Shown piece after piece: positions 1 through 5,394 of a DNA stretch of 5,394 bases (the first letter of the stretch is position 1; the number at the start of each line of letters is the position of its first letter). The translations under genes and the position numbers were made by a program. Source of the stretch: Porticoccaceae bacterium (GTDB lineage Bacteria; Pseudomonadota; Gammaproteobacteria; Pseudomonadales; Porticoccaceae). Below the pieces are notes generated by a model. The model did no database searches. It saw only the letters and a program-made list of their open reading frames with translations, and was not told where the DNA came from. The DNA lies in contig JAUUYV010000159.1 in assembly GCA_030590275.1 (NCBI GenBank), forward strand, positions 1-5,394, in the 5' to 3' direction.

Positions 1-3000
1 CACCCTGGCGTTCGTATTCTTTGGCAATATCATCAGCATTAATACCTGTGGTAACGGCAAAGCCGCCGATGTAATCGGCTACGCCAGAGCTTTCCGGGGC
101 AATAAAGTCGGCGAGAGATAAATAGGGTTCGTCGTCATTAGGTTTCATAGCCTGCTGGCGAAGATGGTGCAGGGTTGCAATCACTTTGGAGCGGGTTTCG
201 TCGGCGTATACCGCAATGTCATCGCTGCCAATACGATTAGCGGGCCACAGTCCAATAACGCCATTGGCTGTTAAGCGGCCATCGGCGATCAGTTTTTTGA
301 GCATTGCCTGGGCATCATCAAATAATATGCGAGCCTGCTCACCGACAACTTCATCGTCAAAGATACCTGGGTATTTGCCCACCAGGTTCCAGGTGATAAA
401 AAATGGCGTCCAGTCGATGGTGTCGATTAAGTTCTGCAGAGGATAATCGGTAAACACCTGTATACCCGTTTGCGCGGGAACCGGAGGCAGCTGATTTTTC
501 CACTCAATGGCCATGCCAGCATCGATAGCGTCCCTGTAGCTGAGAGATTTACGTTTGGATTGCCGGGCCGCAGTACGATGACGCACTTTCTCGTACTCGC
601 TAACTATTTCTCCGTAATACTCAGCCCGCCGCTCGGCATTCATCAGTTTGGTCGCAACGCCAACAGCGCGCGAAGCGTCGGCAACATAAATACTCTGGCC
701 GCGGTGATAACCCGGGTCAATCCTTACTGCCGTGTGGGCTTTGGAGGTGGTGGCGCCGCCGATTAACAAAGGCAAGTCCAGGCCGAGGCGTTCCATCTCG
801 CTGGCCACATGTACCATTTCATCGAGAGATGGAGTAATGAGTCCGGATAGACCAATAATATCCACATTTTCTTGCTGTGCGGTTTCGAGAATGGTCGTTG
901 CGGGCACCATAACCCCGAGATCGATGACCTCAAAATTATTGCACTGTAGGACGACGCCGACGATATTTTTGCCGATGTCGTGTACATCGCCTTTTACGGT
1001 TGCCATCAGTATTTTGCCATTACTGCTAGCCACACCCTGTTTTTCCAGTTCGATGTAGGGTTGCAAATAGGCCACGGCCTGTTTCATCACTCTTGCAGAT
1101 TTCACTACCTGGGGTAGAAACATTTTACCACTGCTGAACAGATCGCCCACCACATTCATACCGTCCATGAGTGGACCTTCAATGACGTCGAGGGGGCGAT
1201 CGGCCTGCTGGCGAGCGGTCTCGGCATCTTCTTCAATGAACAGGGTGATGCCTTTAACCAGCGCATGTTCGAGGCGCTTCGTTACCGGCCAGTCTCGCCA
1301 GGCGAGATCTTCCTTCTTTTCGCTGACGCTGCCATCGCCCCGATATTTATCGGCGATGGCCAGCAGTTGTTCGGTGCTGTCTTCGCGACGGTTAAGAACG
1401 ACATCTTTTACTGCGGTGCGTAGTTCTTCTGGTAAATCATCGTAAACAGCGAGTTGTCCGGCGTTGACGATGCCCATGCCGAGTCCGGCTTTAATGGCGT
1501 GATATAAAAATACCGAGTGAATGGCTTCCCGTACCGGATTGTTACCGCGAAAGGAAAACGACACATTGCTGACGCCGCCCGAAAGATGGGCGTGTGGTAG
1601 ATTTTTGCGAATCCACTGACAGGCCGCGATGAAGTCGACGGCATAGTTATTGTGTTCTTCAATGCCCGTGGCAATGGCGAATATGTTGGGGTCAAAGACG
1701 ATGTCTGAGGGATTAAAGTCGACTTTTTTGACCAGAATATCGTAACTGCGCTGACAGATGGCAATGCGTCGCTCGAGAGTATCCGCCTGTCCTTCGGTAT
1801 CGAAGGCCATTACTACCACGGCGGCGCCGTAGCGTTTGCATAGATGCGCATGGTGAATAAAAGCGTCTTCGCCTTCCTTGAGGCTTATCGAGTTAACCAG
1901 AGCTTTACCTTGGATTTGCTGGAGTCCAGCCTCGATGACCTCCCACCTGGAGGAGTCCACCATGACAGGCACTCGGCAAATATCGGGTTCCGTCGCTATC
2001 AATTTCAGGAAGGTCGAGATAGCCTCGACGGCATCGAGCATGCCTTCATCCATATTGATATCGATAATTTGCGCGCCGTTTTCAACCTGGTCTAGTGCGA
2101 CTTCGAGGGCGGTGGTGTAGTCATCTTCCAGGATCAGGCGTTTAAAGCGAGCCGAGCCGGTCACATTGCAGCGTTCGCCAACGTTTACAAAGAGAGAGTC
2201 GCTAGTGATGGCAAAAGGCTCTAGTCCGGATAAACGGCAGGCGGGTTCAATTTCTGGTATCGCCCGCGTGGCATGGCGAGTAACGGCGGCAGCGATGGCA
2301 CGAATGTGATCTGGGGTGGTACCGCAGCAGCCGCCGACAATATTCACCAGACCACTGCTGGCGAACTCATCAAGAATGGCGGCAGTTTCTTCGGCGCTTT
2401 CATCGTATTCGCCAAAGGCATTGGGTAAACCGGCGTTGGGATGGGCGGAGACCAGGATGGGGGCAACTCGACTTAATTCTTCCACGTAGGGTCGTAGTTG
2501 CTCTGCACCCAGGGCGCAGTTCAAACCGATGGCAAAGGGTTCGGCGTGGGCCACGCTATTCCAGAAGGCCTCGGTGGTCTGTCCGGACAATGTTCGGCCG
2601 GAGGCGTCGGTAATGGTCCCGGAAATCATAATGGGTAGTTCGATACCCATCTCGGTATAAACATCCTGTACCGCAAAAATAGCGGCCTTTGCATTGAGTG
2701 TATCGAAGACGGTTTCGATCATGATGATATCGGAGCCGCCCTCAATCAGTGCGCGCGTGGCTTTCCGGTAGGCTTCGGCCAGTTCTTCAAACGAAGTATT
2801 GCGGGCGGCAGGATCGTTAACATCTGGAGAAATCGAAGCCGTACGACTAGTGGGGCCTACAACGCCTGCTACCCAGCGTGGTTTATCCGGAGTTTGAGTG
2901 CTGACGGCATCGGCAGCATCACGGGCGATACGGGCGGCTTCGCGATTTAATTCTGTAACCAGGTTTTCCATACCGTAGTCGGATTGAGAAATGCTCGTTG

Positions 3001-3268
3001 CGTTAAAAGTGTTGGTTTCAATAATGTCCGCACCTGCTTCCAGATAGGCGAGGTGGATGTCACGGACGATGTCGGGTCGTGTTAGCACCAAAAGATCGTT
3101 GTTGCCTCCTATATCCTGTGGCCAGTCGGCGAAGCGAGCGCCACGAAAGTCTTCCTCTTTGAGCTTATAGCGCTGAATCATGGTGCCAGTGGCACCATCG
3201 AGTATCAGGATGCGTTCGGCTGCAGCATGATGCAGTGCTGTGATGCGTTGTACACGTGTATCGGTCAT
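1..3268 (-). CDS. metH: Cobalamin-dependent methionine synthase MetH (C-terminus off the left edge)
   Basis: 5-methyltetrahydrofolate:homocysteine methyltransferase, cytosolic. It moves a methyl group from methyl-folate through cobalamin to homocysteine, making methionine. The frame is open for 1089 codons without interruption; E. coli MetH has 1227 residues, so roughly 140 are missing. Homocysteine domain (about 5-330): [10 protein letters not shown] near the start and the zinc ligands Cys251 (GLNCALG), Cys314 and Cys315 (GGCCGTT). Pterin domain (about 355-650): [10 protein letters not shown] at 403-412. Cap (about 655-745): Phe711 and Leu718, matching E. coli Phe708 and Leu715 over the cobalamin. 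B12 domain: DVHDIG with the cobalt-ligand His763 (E. coli His759). Start of the AdoMet reactivation domain: Asp952 in DWTPFF (E. coli Asp946). The RPxPGY AdoMet motif lies outside the window. The ATG at 3268 matches the E. coli N-terminus; its ribosome site is weak (GGGTAG, 3278-3273). Transcribed away from nfuA. Identification is secure. Confidence 0.98.
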   Translation of the reverse strand, partial: MTDTRVQRITALHHAAAERILILDGATGTMIQRYKLKEEDFRGARFADWPQDIGGNNDLLVLTRPDIVRDIHLAYLEAGADIIETNTFNATSISQSDYGMENLVTELNREAARIARDAADAVSTQTPDKPRWVAGVVGPTSRTASISPDVNDPAARNTSFEELAEAYRKATRALIEGGSDIIMIETVFDTLNAKAAIFAVQDVYTEMGIELPIMISGTITDASGRTLSGQTTEAFWNSVAHAEPFAIGLNCALGAEQLRPYVEELSRVAPILVSAHPNAGLPNAFGEYDESAEETAAILDEFASSGLVNIVGGCCGTTPDHIRAIAAAVTRHATRAIPEIEPACRLSGLEPFAITSDSLFVNVGERCNVTGSARFKRLILEDDYTTALEVALDQVENGAQIIDINMDEGMLDAVEAISTFLKLIATEPDICRVPVMVDSSRWEVIEAGLQQIQGKALVNSISLKEGEDAFIHHAHLCKRYGAAVVVMAFDTEGQADTLERRIAICQRSYDILVKKVDFNPSDIVFDPNIFAIATGIEEHNNYAVDFIAACQWIRKNLPHAHLSGGVSNVSFSFRGNNPVREAIHSVFLYHAIKAGLGMGIVNAGQLAVYDDLPEELRTAVKDVVLNRREDSTEQLLAIADKYRGDGSVSEKKEDLAWRDWPVTKRLEHALVKGITLFIEEDAETARQQADRPLDVIEGPLMDGMNVVGDLFSSGKMFLPQVVKSARVMKQAVAYLQPYIELEKQGVASSNGKILMATVKGDVHDIGKNIVGVVLQCNNFEVIDLGVMVPATTILETAQQENVDIIGLSGLITPSLDEMVHVASEMERLGLDLPLLIGGATTSKAHTAVRIDPGYHRGQSIYVADASRAVGVATKLMNAERRAEYYGEIVSEYEKVRHRTAARQSKRKSLSYRDAIDAGMAIEWKNQLPPVPAQTGIQVFTDYPLQNLIDTIDWTPFFITWNLVGKYPGIFDDEVVGEQARILFDDAQAMLKKLIADGRLTANGVIGLWPANRIGSDDIAVYADETRSKVIATLHHLRQQAMKPNDDEPYLSLADFIAPESSGVADYIGGFAVTTGINADDIAKEYERQG

Positions 3269-3296
3269 GAAACTACCCAGAGATGGGATGTGGAAA

Positions 3297-3308
3297 AATA
3301 GCGCTATT
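3297..3308. repeat. 12-base perfect palindrome overlapping the metH -10
   Basis: AATAGCGCTATT is its own reverse complement, and the symmetry stops at the flanking bases. It covers the downstream half of the candidate metH -10 box and the probable transcription start, where a bound protein would block initiation. It does not match the MetJ (AGACGTCT repeats) or MetR (TGAA-N5-TTCA) sites. A role as an operator is inference. Confidence 0.35.
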
Positions 3309-3314
3309 CTAGCA
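3306..3314 (-). promoter_or_regulatory. Candidate extended -10 promoter of metH
   Basis: Read on the minus strand, TGC-TAGAAT is an extended -10 element (TGn plus five of six matches to TATAAT). No good -35 box lies at 16-18 bases, as expected for an extended -10 promoter. The -10 starts 38-43 bases upstream of the metH ATG, so the leader would be about 30 bases, too short for a riboswitch. The -10 overlaps a 12-base perfect palindrome. This is inferred from motif match and position only. Confidence 0.4.
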
Positions 3315-3395
3315 AATTGCTTATCAAAACCGGCAAAGCAACGAGATAAATAAGAACTTTTGTTTCTCGCTCTTCGGACTGGCGGGTTCTGTGCA

Positions 3396-3424
3396 TTGTA
3401 GCTCGTCCTACGGCTTGCTAGAAT
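3396..3424 (+). promoter_or_regulatory. Candidate sigma-70 promoter of nfuA
   Basis: TTGTAG (3396-3401) and TAGAAT (3419-3424) are separated by exactly 17 bases, and the -10 is preceded by TGC, making it an extended -10. Transcription would start near 3431, leaving a leader of about 46 bases before the nfuA ATG. A second possible -10, TATAAC at 3445-3450, has no -35 at suitable spacing. No recognisable IscR site was seen. The call rests on motif quality and position. Confidence 0.5.
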
Positions 3425-3476
3425 ACACGACTGATTTACTCGGGTATAACATTGCCCAACATTTGGATGCTAACTC

Positions 3477-4061
3477 ATGGCAAATTTGGAAATTACCCCC
3501 TCGGCGCAAAGCTACCTGGCTGGGCTGCTTGAAAAACAGGATGGCGAGGGTATGGCGGTTCGTCTTTTCATCAGTGACCCCGGAACCCCAAAAGCAGAAA
3601 CTTGTATTGCCTACTGTAAGCCCGGTGAAGAGCAGGCCGACGATGAAATTATGGAGCTCGATGGTCTACGCGCCTATGTAGACAAGCGCAGCGAGCCTTT
3701 TCTGGAAGATGCTCGGGTCGATTATGCCGAAGATCGCCTGGGTGGTCAGTTGACAATTAAAGCACCTAATTCACGGATGCCAAGAATTAGTGACGACAGC
3801 CCTCTGGAAGATAAAATTAATTATGTCCTGTACAACGAAATTAACCCTGGTTTGGCAGCCCATGGTGGTGAGGTGAGCCTGGAGGAAGTCGTAGAAGATG
3901 TGGCGATCCTGCAATTTGGCGGTGGTTGTCAGGGTTGTAGCATGGTGGATGAAACTCTCAAGGAAGGAGTTGAGAAGACCCTTCTCACTCAGATTCCTCA
4001 ACTCAAAGGCGTGCGTGATGTCACTGATCACAGTGATTCGTCTCATGCTTTTTATAAATAA
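3477..4061 (+). CDS. nfuA: Fe-S biogenesis protein NfuA
   Basis: Cytosolic carrier that receives a [4Fe-4S] cluster and passes it to client enzymes, important under oxidative stress or iron shortage. The protein has 194 residues (E. coli NfuA 191) and aligns end to end. The N-terminal A-type-like domain (about 1-100) contains DPGTPKAE and a degenerate cysteine pair, Cys43 and Cys47, as in E. coli. The C-terminal Nfu domain (about 110-190) contains [10 protein letters not shown] and the cluster-binding CxxC, Cys151 and Cys154, in [12 protein letters not shown], followed by the family's LKGVRD. ATG 3477 is chosen because it reproduces the E. coli N-terminus; a weak GGA (3465-3467) lies nine bases upstream. 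An ATG at 3467 is in another frame. The gene is divergent from metH and appears to be monocistronic. Identification is secure. Confidence 0.97.
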   Translation: MANLEITPSAQSYLAGLLEKQDGEGMAVRLFISDPGTPKAETCIAYCKPGEEQADDEIMELDGLRAYVDKRSEPFLEDARVDYAEDRLGGQLTIKAPNSRMPRISDDSPLEDKINYVLYNEINPGLAAHGGEVSLEEVVEDVAILQFGGGCQGCSMVDETLKEGVEKTLLTQIPQLKGVRDVTDHSDSSHAFYK

Positions 4062-4102
4062 ACTAATAAACCAGTAGATAATAAAGCTATATATTACGGT
4101 TA

Positions 4103-4120
4103 TAAGTCTATTTAGACTTA
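4103..4120. repeat. Perfect inverted repeat, 8-base arms with 2-base centre
   Basis: TAAGTCTA-TT-TAGACTTA begins 42 bases after the nfuA stop. The symmetry is exact. No T-run follows on either strand, so it is not a classical intrinsic terminator. It could slow polymerase, protect the nfuA mRNA 3' end, or be a protein-binding site; none of these can be decided from the sequence. Confidence 0.45.
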
Positions 4121-4137
4121 ATGGAGTGCTATAAGCC

Positions 4138-4170
4138 AAACTTGTTTATTAGGTATTCGTAAGTTTTTTT
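4138..4170 (+). terminator. Weak possible Rho-independent terminator after nfuA
   Basis: AAACTT (4138-4143) pairs with AAGTTT (4161-4166), extended by two G-U pairs, and a run of seven T (4164-4170) overlaps and follows the right arm. The stem is almost all A-U with a large loop, so it would be weak. It is the only stem plus T-run in the gap in the nfuA direction. Confidence 0.25.
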
Positions 4171-4313
4171 CCTCTGTTTGCAACTGCTCCCTGGAATGTT
4201 TTTTTGACTGTTGCTAATAATCTTAAAGAGTGGGGCTAATCCCCGCAGTGATTCCCTTATAATTAAATAAGAGGCCCACATAATAAAAATTAAGTTGGCG
4301 CTTCTTTGTGTTT

Positions 4314-4377
4314 TTGGGTAACTAACCAAAAGGTCTAGAATAATTTATTTGGTAATATAGTTTTTCATTTTAATAAT
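4314..4377 (+). promoter_or_regulatory. Candidate promoters of the TetR-family gene
   Basis: Two overlapping possibilities are seen. The first is TTGGGT (4314-4319), 16 bases, TAGAAT (4336-4341); the -10 hexamer is the same as in the metH and nfuA candidates. The second is TTGGTA (4349-4354), 17 bases, AATAAT (4372-4377). Both give leaders under 90 bases. The region is AT-rich, so chance matches are likely. Confidence 0.3.
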
Positions 4378-4392
4378 TTGTTGTCCCCTTGA

Positions 4393-4404
4393 GCCCTTAT
4401 GGGC
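4393..4404. promoter_or_regulatory. Short palindrome in the TetR gene leader, possible autoregulatory operator
   Basis: GCCC-TTAT-GGGC is a short palindrome 19 bases before the regulator's ATG. TetR-family repressors commonly bind palindromes between their promoter and start codon, so this is a candidate operator or a small mRNA hairpin near the ribosome site. The arms are only four bases, so the call is speculative. Confidence 0.2.
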
Positions 4405-4423
4405 AATTAAACCAGGAGTGGTT

Positions 4424-5140
4424 ATGCCCAGGACGGTAGAGTATGACCGTGAGCAAGTTATTGAAGCGGCGATGAGAGTTTTTTGGCGAGATGGATACGA
4501 AGCAAGTTCTATCCAGAAGTTGATTGAAGCCACAGGCATTAACCGAGGCAGCCTCTACCAGGCTTTCGGTAGTAAGGCCGGGTTGTTTAAAGAGGTGCTC
4601 GATTGTTATGTTCGGCTCTACGAGGTACCGGTCAAGGCGCTTCAGGACATCGAAGATCCCGTGGTCGCAATTCGTAGCGTGTATTACTCGATGTTCCTGG
4701 TTGATAATCGAGCCTACCGGGAACAGGGTTGCCTACTTTATAGCACCGTTAGTGAACTGGCACATACGGAACCGAGTATCTGCGACGAAGCTGCCGAGCG
4801 CCTGGCTTTGTTGGAAAACTGTCTTATCGAACGTATTACTGAAGGCCAGAAAAAAGGTTTGATTCACGCAGACAAACCGGCCTCAACATATGCGGGCTAC
4901 ATTATTACCCTGGCCGGTGGTTTGCGCCTACGGGGAAAAATGGGTGCTGATATTAATACTCTCTGCACTCTTATTGATATCGGGTTTTCAGCACTTTGGA
5001 CTAAGCAAGTTGCATGGGGTGGGACGGAATCCATCTTGAACGCGCGTGATGTTAACCAGCATCCCGCTGTGTTTGATTCTGGCGACGTGCCTGGCCTGGT
5101 GCGTATCGACTTTCAACCGATGGAAAAATTTGGGTTTTAA
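4424..5140 (+). CDS. TetR/AcrR-family transcriptional regulator with NemR-like GCL motif
   Basis: Probable DNA-binding repressor of 238 residues. The N-terminal HTH domain (about 8-55) has the TetR pattern: FWRDGYEASSIQKLIEATGI, then the recognition helix GINRGSLYQAFGSK, then LF. The C-terminal ligand domain contains GCLLYSTVSEL at 102-112. A GCL motif at this place holds the redox-sensing Cys106 in E. coli NemR; here it is Cys103, with Cys120 nearby. ATG 4424 is preferred over GTG 4418 because AGGAG (4414-4418) is a good ribosome site five bases before the ATG and overlaps the GTG. TetR proteins usually have about 190-220 residues; the last 40 or so (from about 196) form an extra tail of unknown role. 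No divergent or co-transcribed target gene is adjacent, so the ligand and regulon are unknown. The stop overlaps the stop of the convergent DAHP synthase gene. Confidence 0.9.
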   Translation: MPRTVEYDREQVIEAAMRVFWRDGYEASSIQKLIEATGINRGSLYQAFGSKAGLFKEVLDCYVRLYEVPVKALQDIEDPVVAIRSVYYSMFLVDNRAYREQGCLLYSTVSELAHTEPSICDEAAERLALLENCLIERITEGQKKGLIHADKPASTYAGYIITLAGGLRLRGKMGADINTLCTLIDIGFSALWTKQVAWGGTESILNARDVNQHPAVFDSGDVPGLVRIDFQPMEKFGF

Positions 5141-5394
5141 CGTTTCGCTAATCTCTCTTTCAGCTTATCGCGTATAGACAATAGAGATGTTTCTGTCGTC
5201 TGCCAGTCAATGCATGCGTCAGTCACTGACATACCGTAGGTCATTTCATCTTTGTTAGAAGACAGTTTTTGATTGCCCGCTTCGATATTGCTTTCAACCA
5301 TTAGTCCAATGATGGATTTGTTTCCCTCCAGGATTTGATTACTCACGTTTTCGATGACCAATGCCTGCAGTTCGTGGTTTTTGTTTGAGTTTGC
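5137..5394 (-). CDS. aroF: Class I DAHP synthase (3-deoxy-7-phosphoheptulonate synthase), C-terminal part
   Basis: This enzyme joins phosphoenolpyruvate and erythrose 4-phosphate, the first step of the shikimate pathway, in the cytosol. Only the last 85 residues are in the window; the family has about 350. The visible part starts at ANSNK, which in E. coli AroG directly follows the metal ligand His268. Two further metal ligands are present: Glu in LMVESN (codon 5295-5293, AroG Glu302) and Asp in VTDACIDW (codon 5220-5218, AroG Asp326). The wording SIIGLMVESNI and EMxYGxSVTDACIxW is closer to tyrosine-sensitive AroF than to AroG or AroH as I recall them, but the feedback-site residues lie outside, so the isoenzyme symbol is tentative. 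There is no in-window start; the TTG at 5361 is an internal leucine codon. The gene converges on the TetR gene. Confidence 0.93.
   Translation of the reverse strand, partial: ANSNKNHELQALVIENVSNQILEGNKSIIGLMVESNIEAGNQKLSSNKDEMTYGMSVTDACIDWQTTETSLLSIRDKLKERLAKR

Larger units (their letters stand above)
4062..4423. other. AT-rich intergenic region without a convincing gene
   Basis: This gap between nfuA and the TetR gene is clearly richer in A and T than its flanks. Open frames inside it on the minus strand (such as 4129-4329, opening at TTG) have no ribosome site or recognisable motif. It holds a perfect inverted repeat at 4103-4120, a weak terminator-like stem at 4138-4170, a GGGG/CCCC stem at 4232-4244, a TTTTGG/CCAAAA stem at 4312-4331, and promoter-like sequence before the regulator. 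No tRNA or known small RNA was recognised. Confidence 0.6.

Noticed and set aside
186..2120. Several plus-strand and out-of-frame minus-strand open frames of 74-118 codons inside metH
   Set aside because: They lie opposite or out of frame to an uninterrupted, fully recognisable metH frame, show low-complexity shadow translations, and have no recognisable domains.
3269..3476. Possible SAM or cobalamin riboswitch before metH
   Set aside because: The candidate promoter leaves only about 30 bases of leader, and no B12-box-like or SAM aptamer-like sequence was seen in the whole 208-base gap.
3391..3681. Plus-strand open frame of 96 codons overlapping the nfuA start
   Set aside because: It is out of frame with nfuA, has no ribosome site at its GTG start, and the overlapping nfuA frame is clearly the coding one.
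3771..4139. Minus-strand open frame of 122 codons opposite the nfuA 3' half
   Set aside because: It is antisense to a conserved gene and has no domain or ribosome site; its Ile/Phe-rich end comes from AT-rich intergenic DNA.
4232..4244. GGGG-CTAAT-CCCC stem as a terminator
   Set aside because: The stem is only four bases and no T-run follows on either strand.
4129..4329. Minus-strand open frame of 66 codons in the AT-rich gap
   Set aside because: It opens with TTG, has no ribosome site, shows no recognisable motif, and is rich in residues encoded by AT-rich codons, as chance frames in such DNA are.
4418..4420. GTG as the start codon of the TetR gene
   Set aside because: The GTG overlaps the AGGAG ribosome site itself; the ATG six bases later has correct spacing.
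4345..4862. Out-of-frame open frames overlapping the TetR gene (minus 4345-4539, plus 4524-4862)
   Set aside because: They are shadows of the TetR coding frame, with no domain of their own.

Overview
The window looks like an ordinary chromosomal stretch of a gammaproteobacterium of moderate GC content. The best guess is the Pseudomonadales/Cellvibrionales side of the class, because a cobalamin-dependent methionine synthase gene lies next to an nfuA gene, and the NfuA, MetH and DAHP synthase sequences all read like close relatives of the Escherichia coli and Pseudomonas proteins. No rRNA, tRNA, CRISPR array, insertion sequence or phage gene was recognised.

Layout, left to right. Positions 1-3268 on the minus strand hold most of metH (1089 codons seen, the C-terminal end lying off the left edge). 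A 208-base divergent intergenic region (3269-3476) carries promoter-like elements facing both ways. Positions 3477-4061 on the plus strand hold nfuA, an Fe-S cluster carrier gene. Positions 4062-4423 are an AT-rich gap with small inverted repeats and no convincing gene. Positions 4424-5140 on the plus strand hold a TetR/AcrR-family regulator with an NemR-like Gly-Cys-Leu motif and a C-terminal tail of about 40 residues. Positions 5137-5394 on the minus strand hold the C-terminal 85 residues of a class I DAHP synthase. It converges on the regulator gene so tightly that both stop codons share one TTAA.

The genes are mostly housekeeping: methionine/folate/B12 metabolism, Fe-S cluster delivery, and the first step of aromatic amino acid synthesis. 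The sequence does not join them into one pathway. The only regulatory gene has no obvious target next to it. No new multi-gene system is visible. The points most worth a second look are the mirrored extended -10 motifs between metH and nfuA, the shared stop codon at the convergent junction, and the possible redox-sensing cysteine and unusual tail of the TetR protein.
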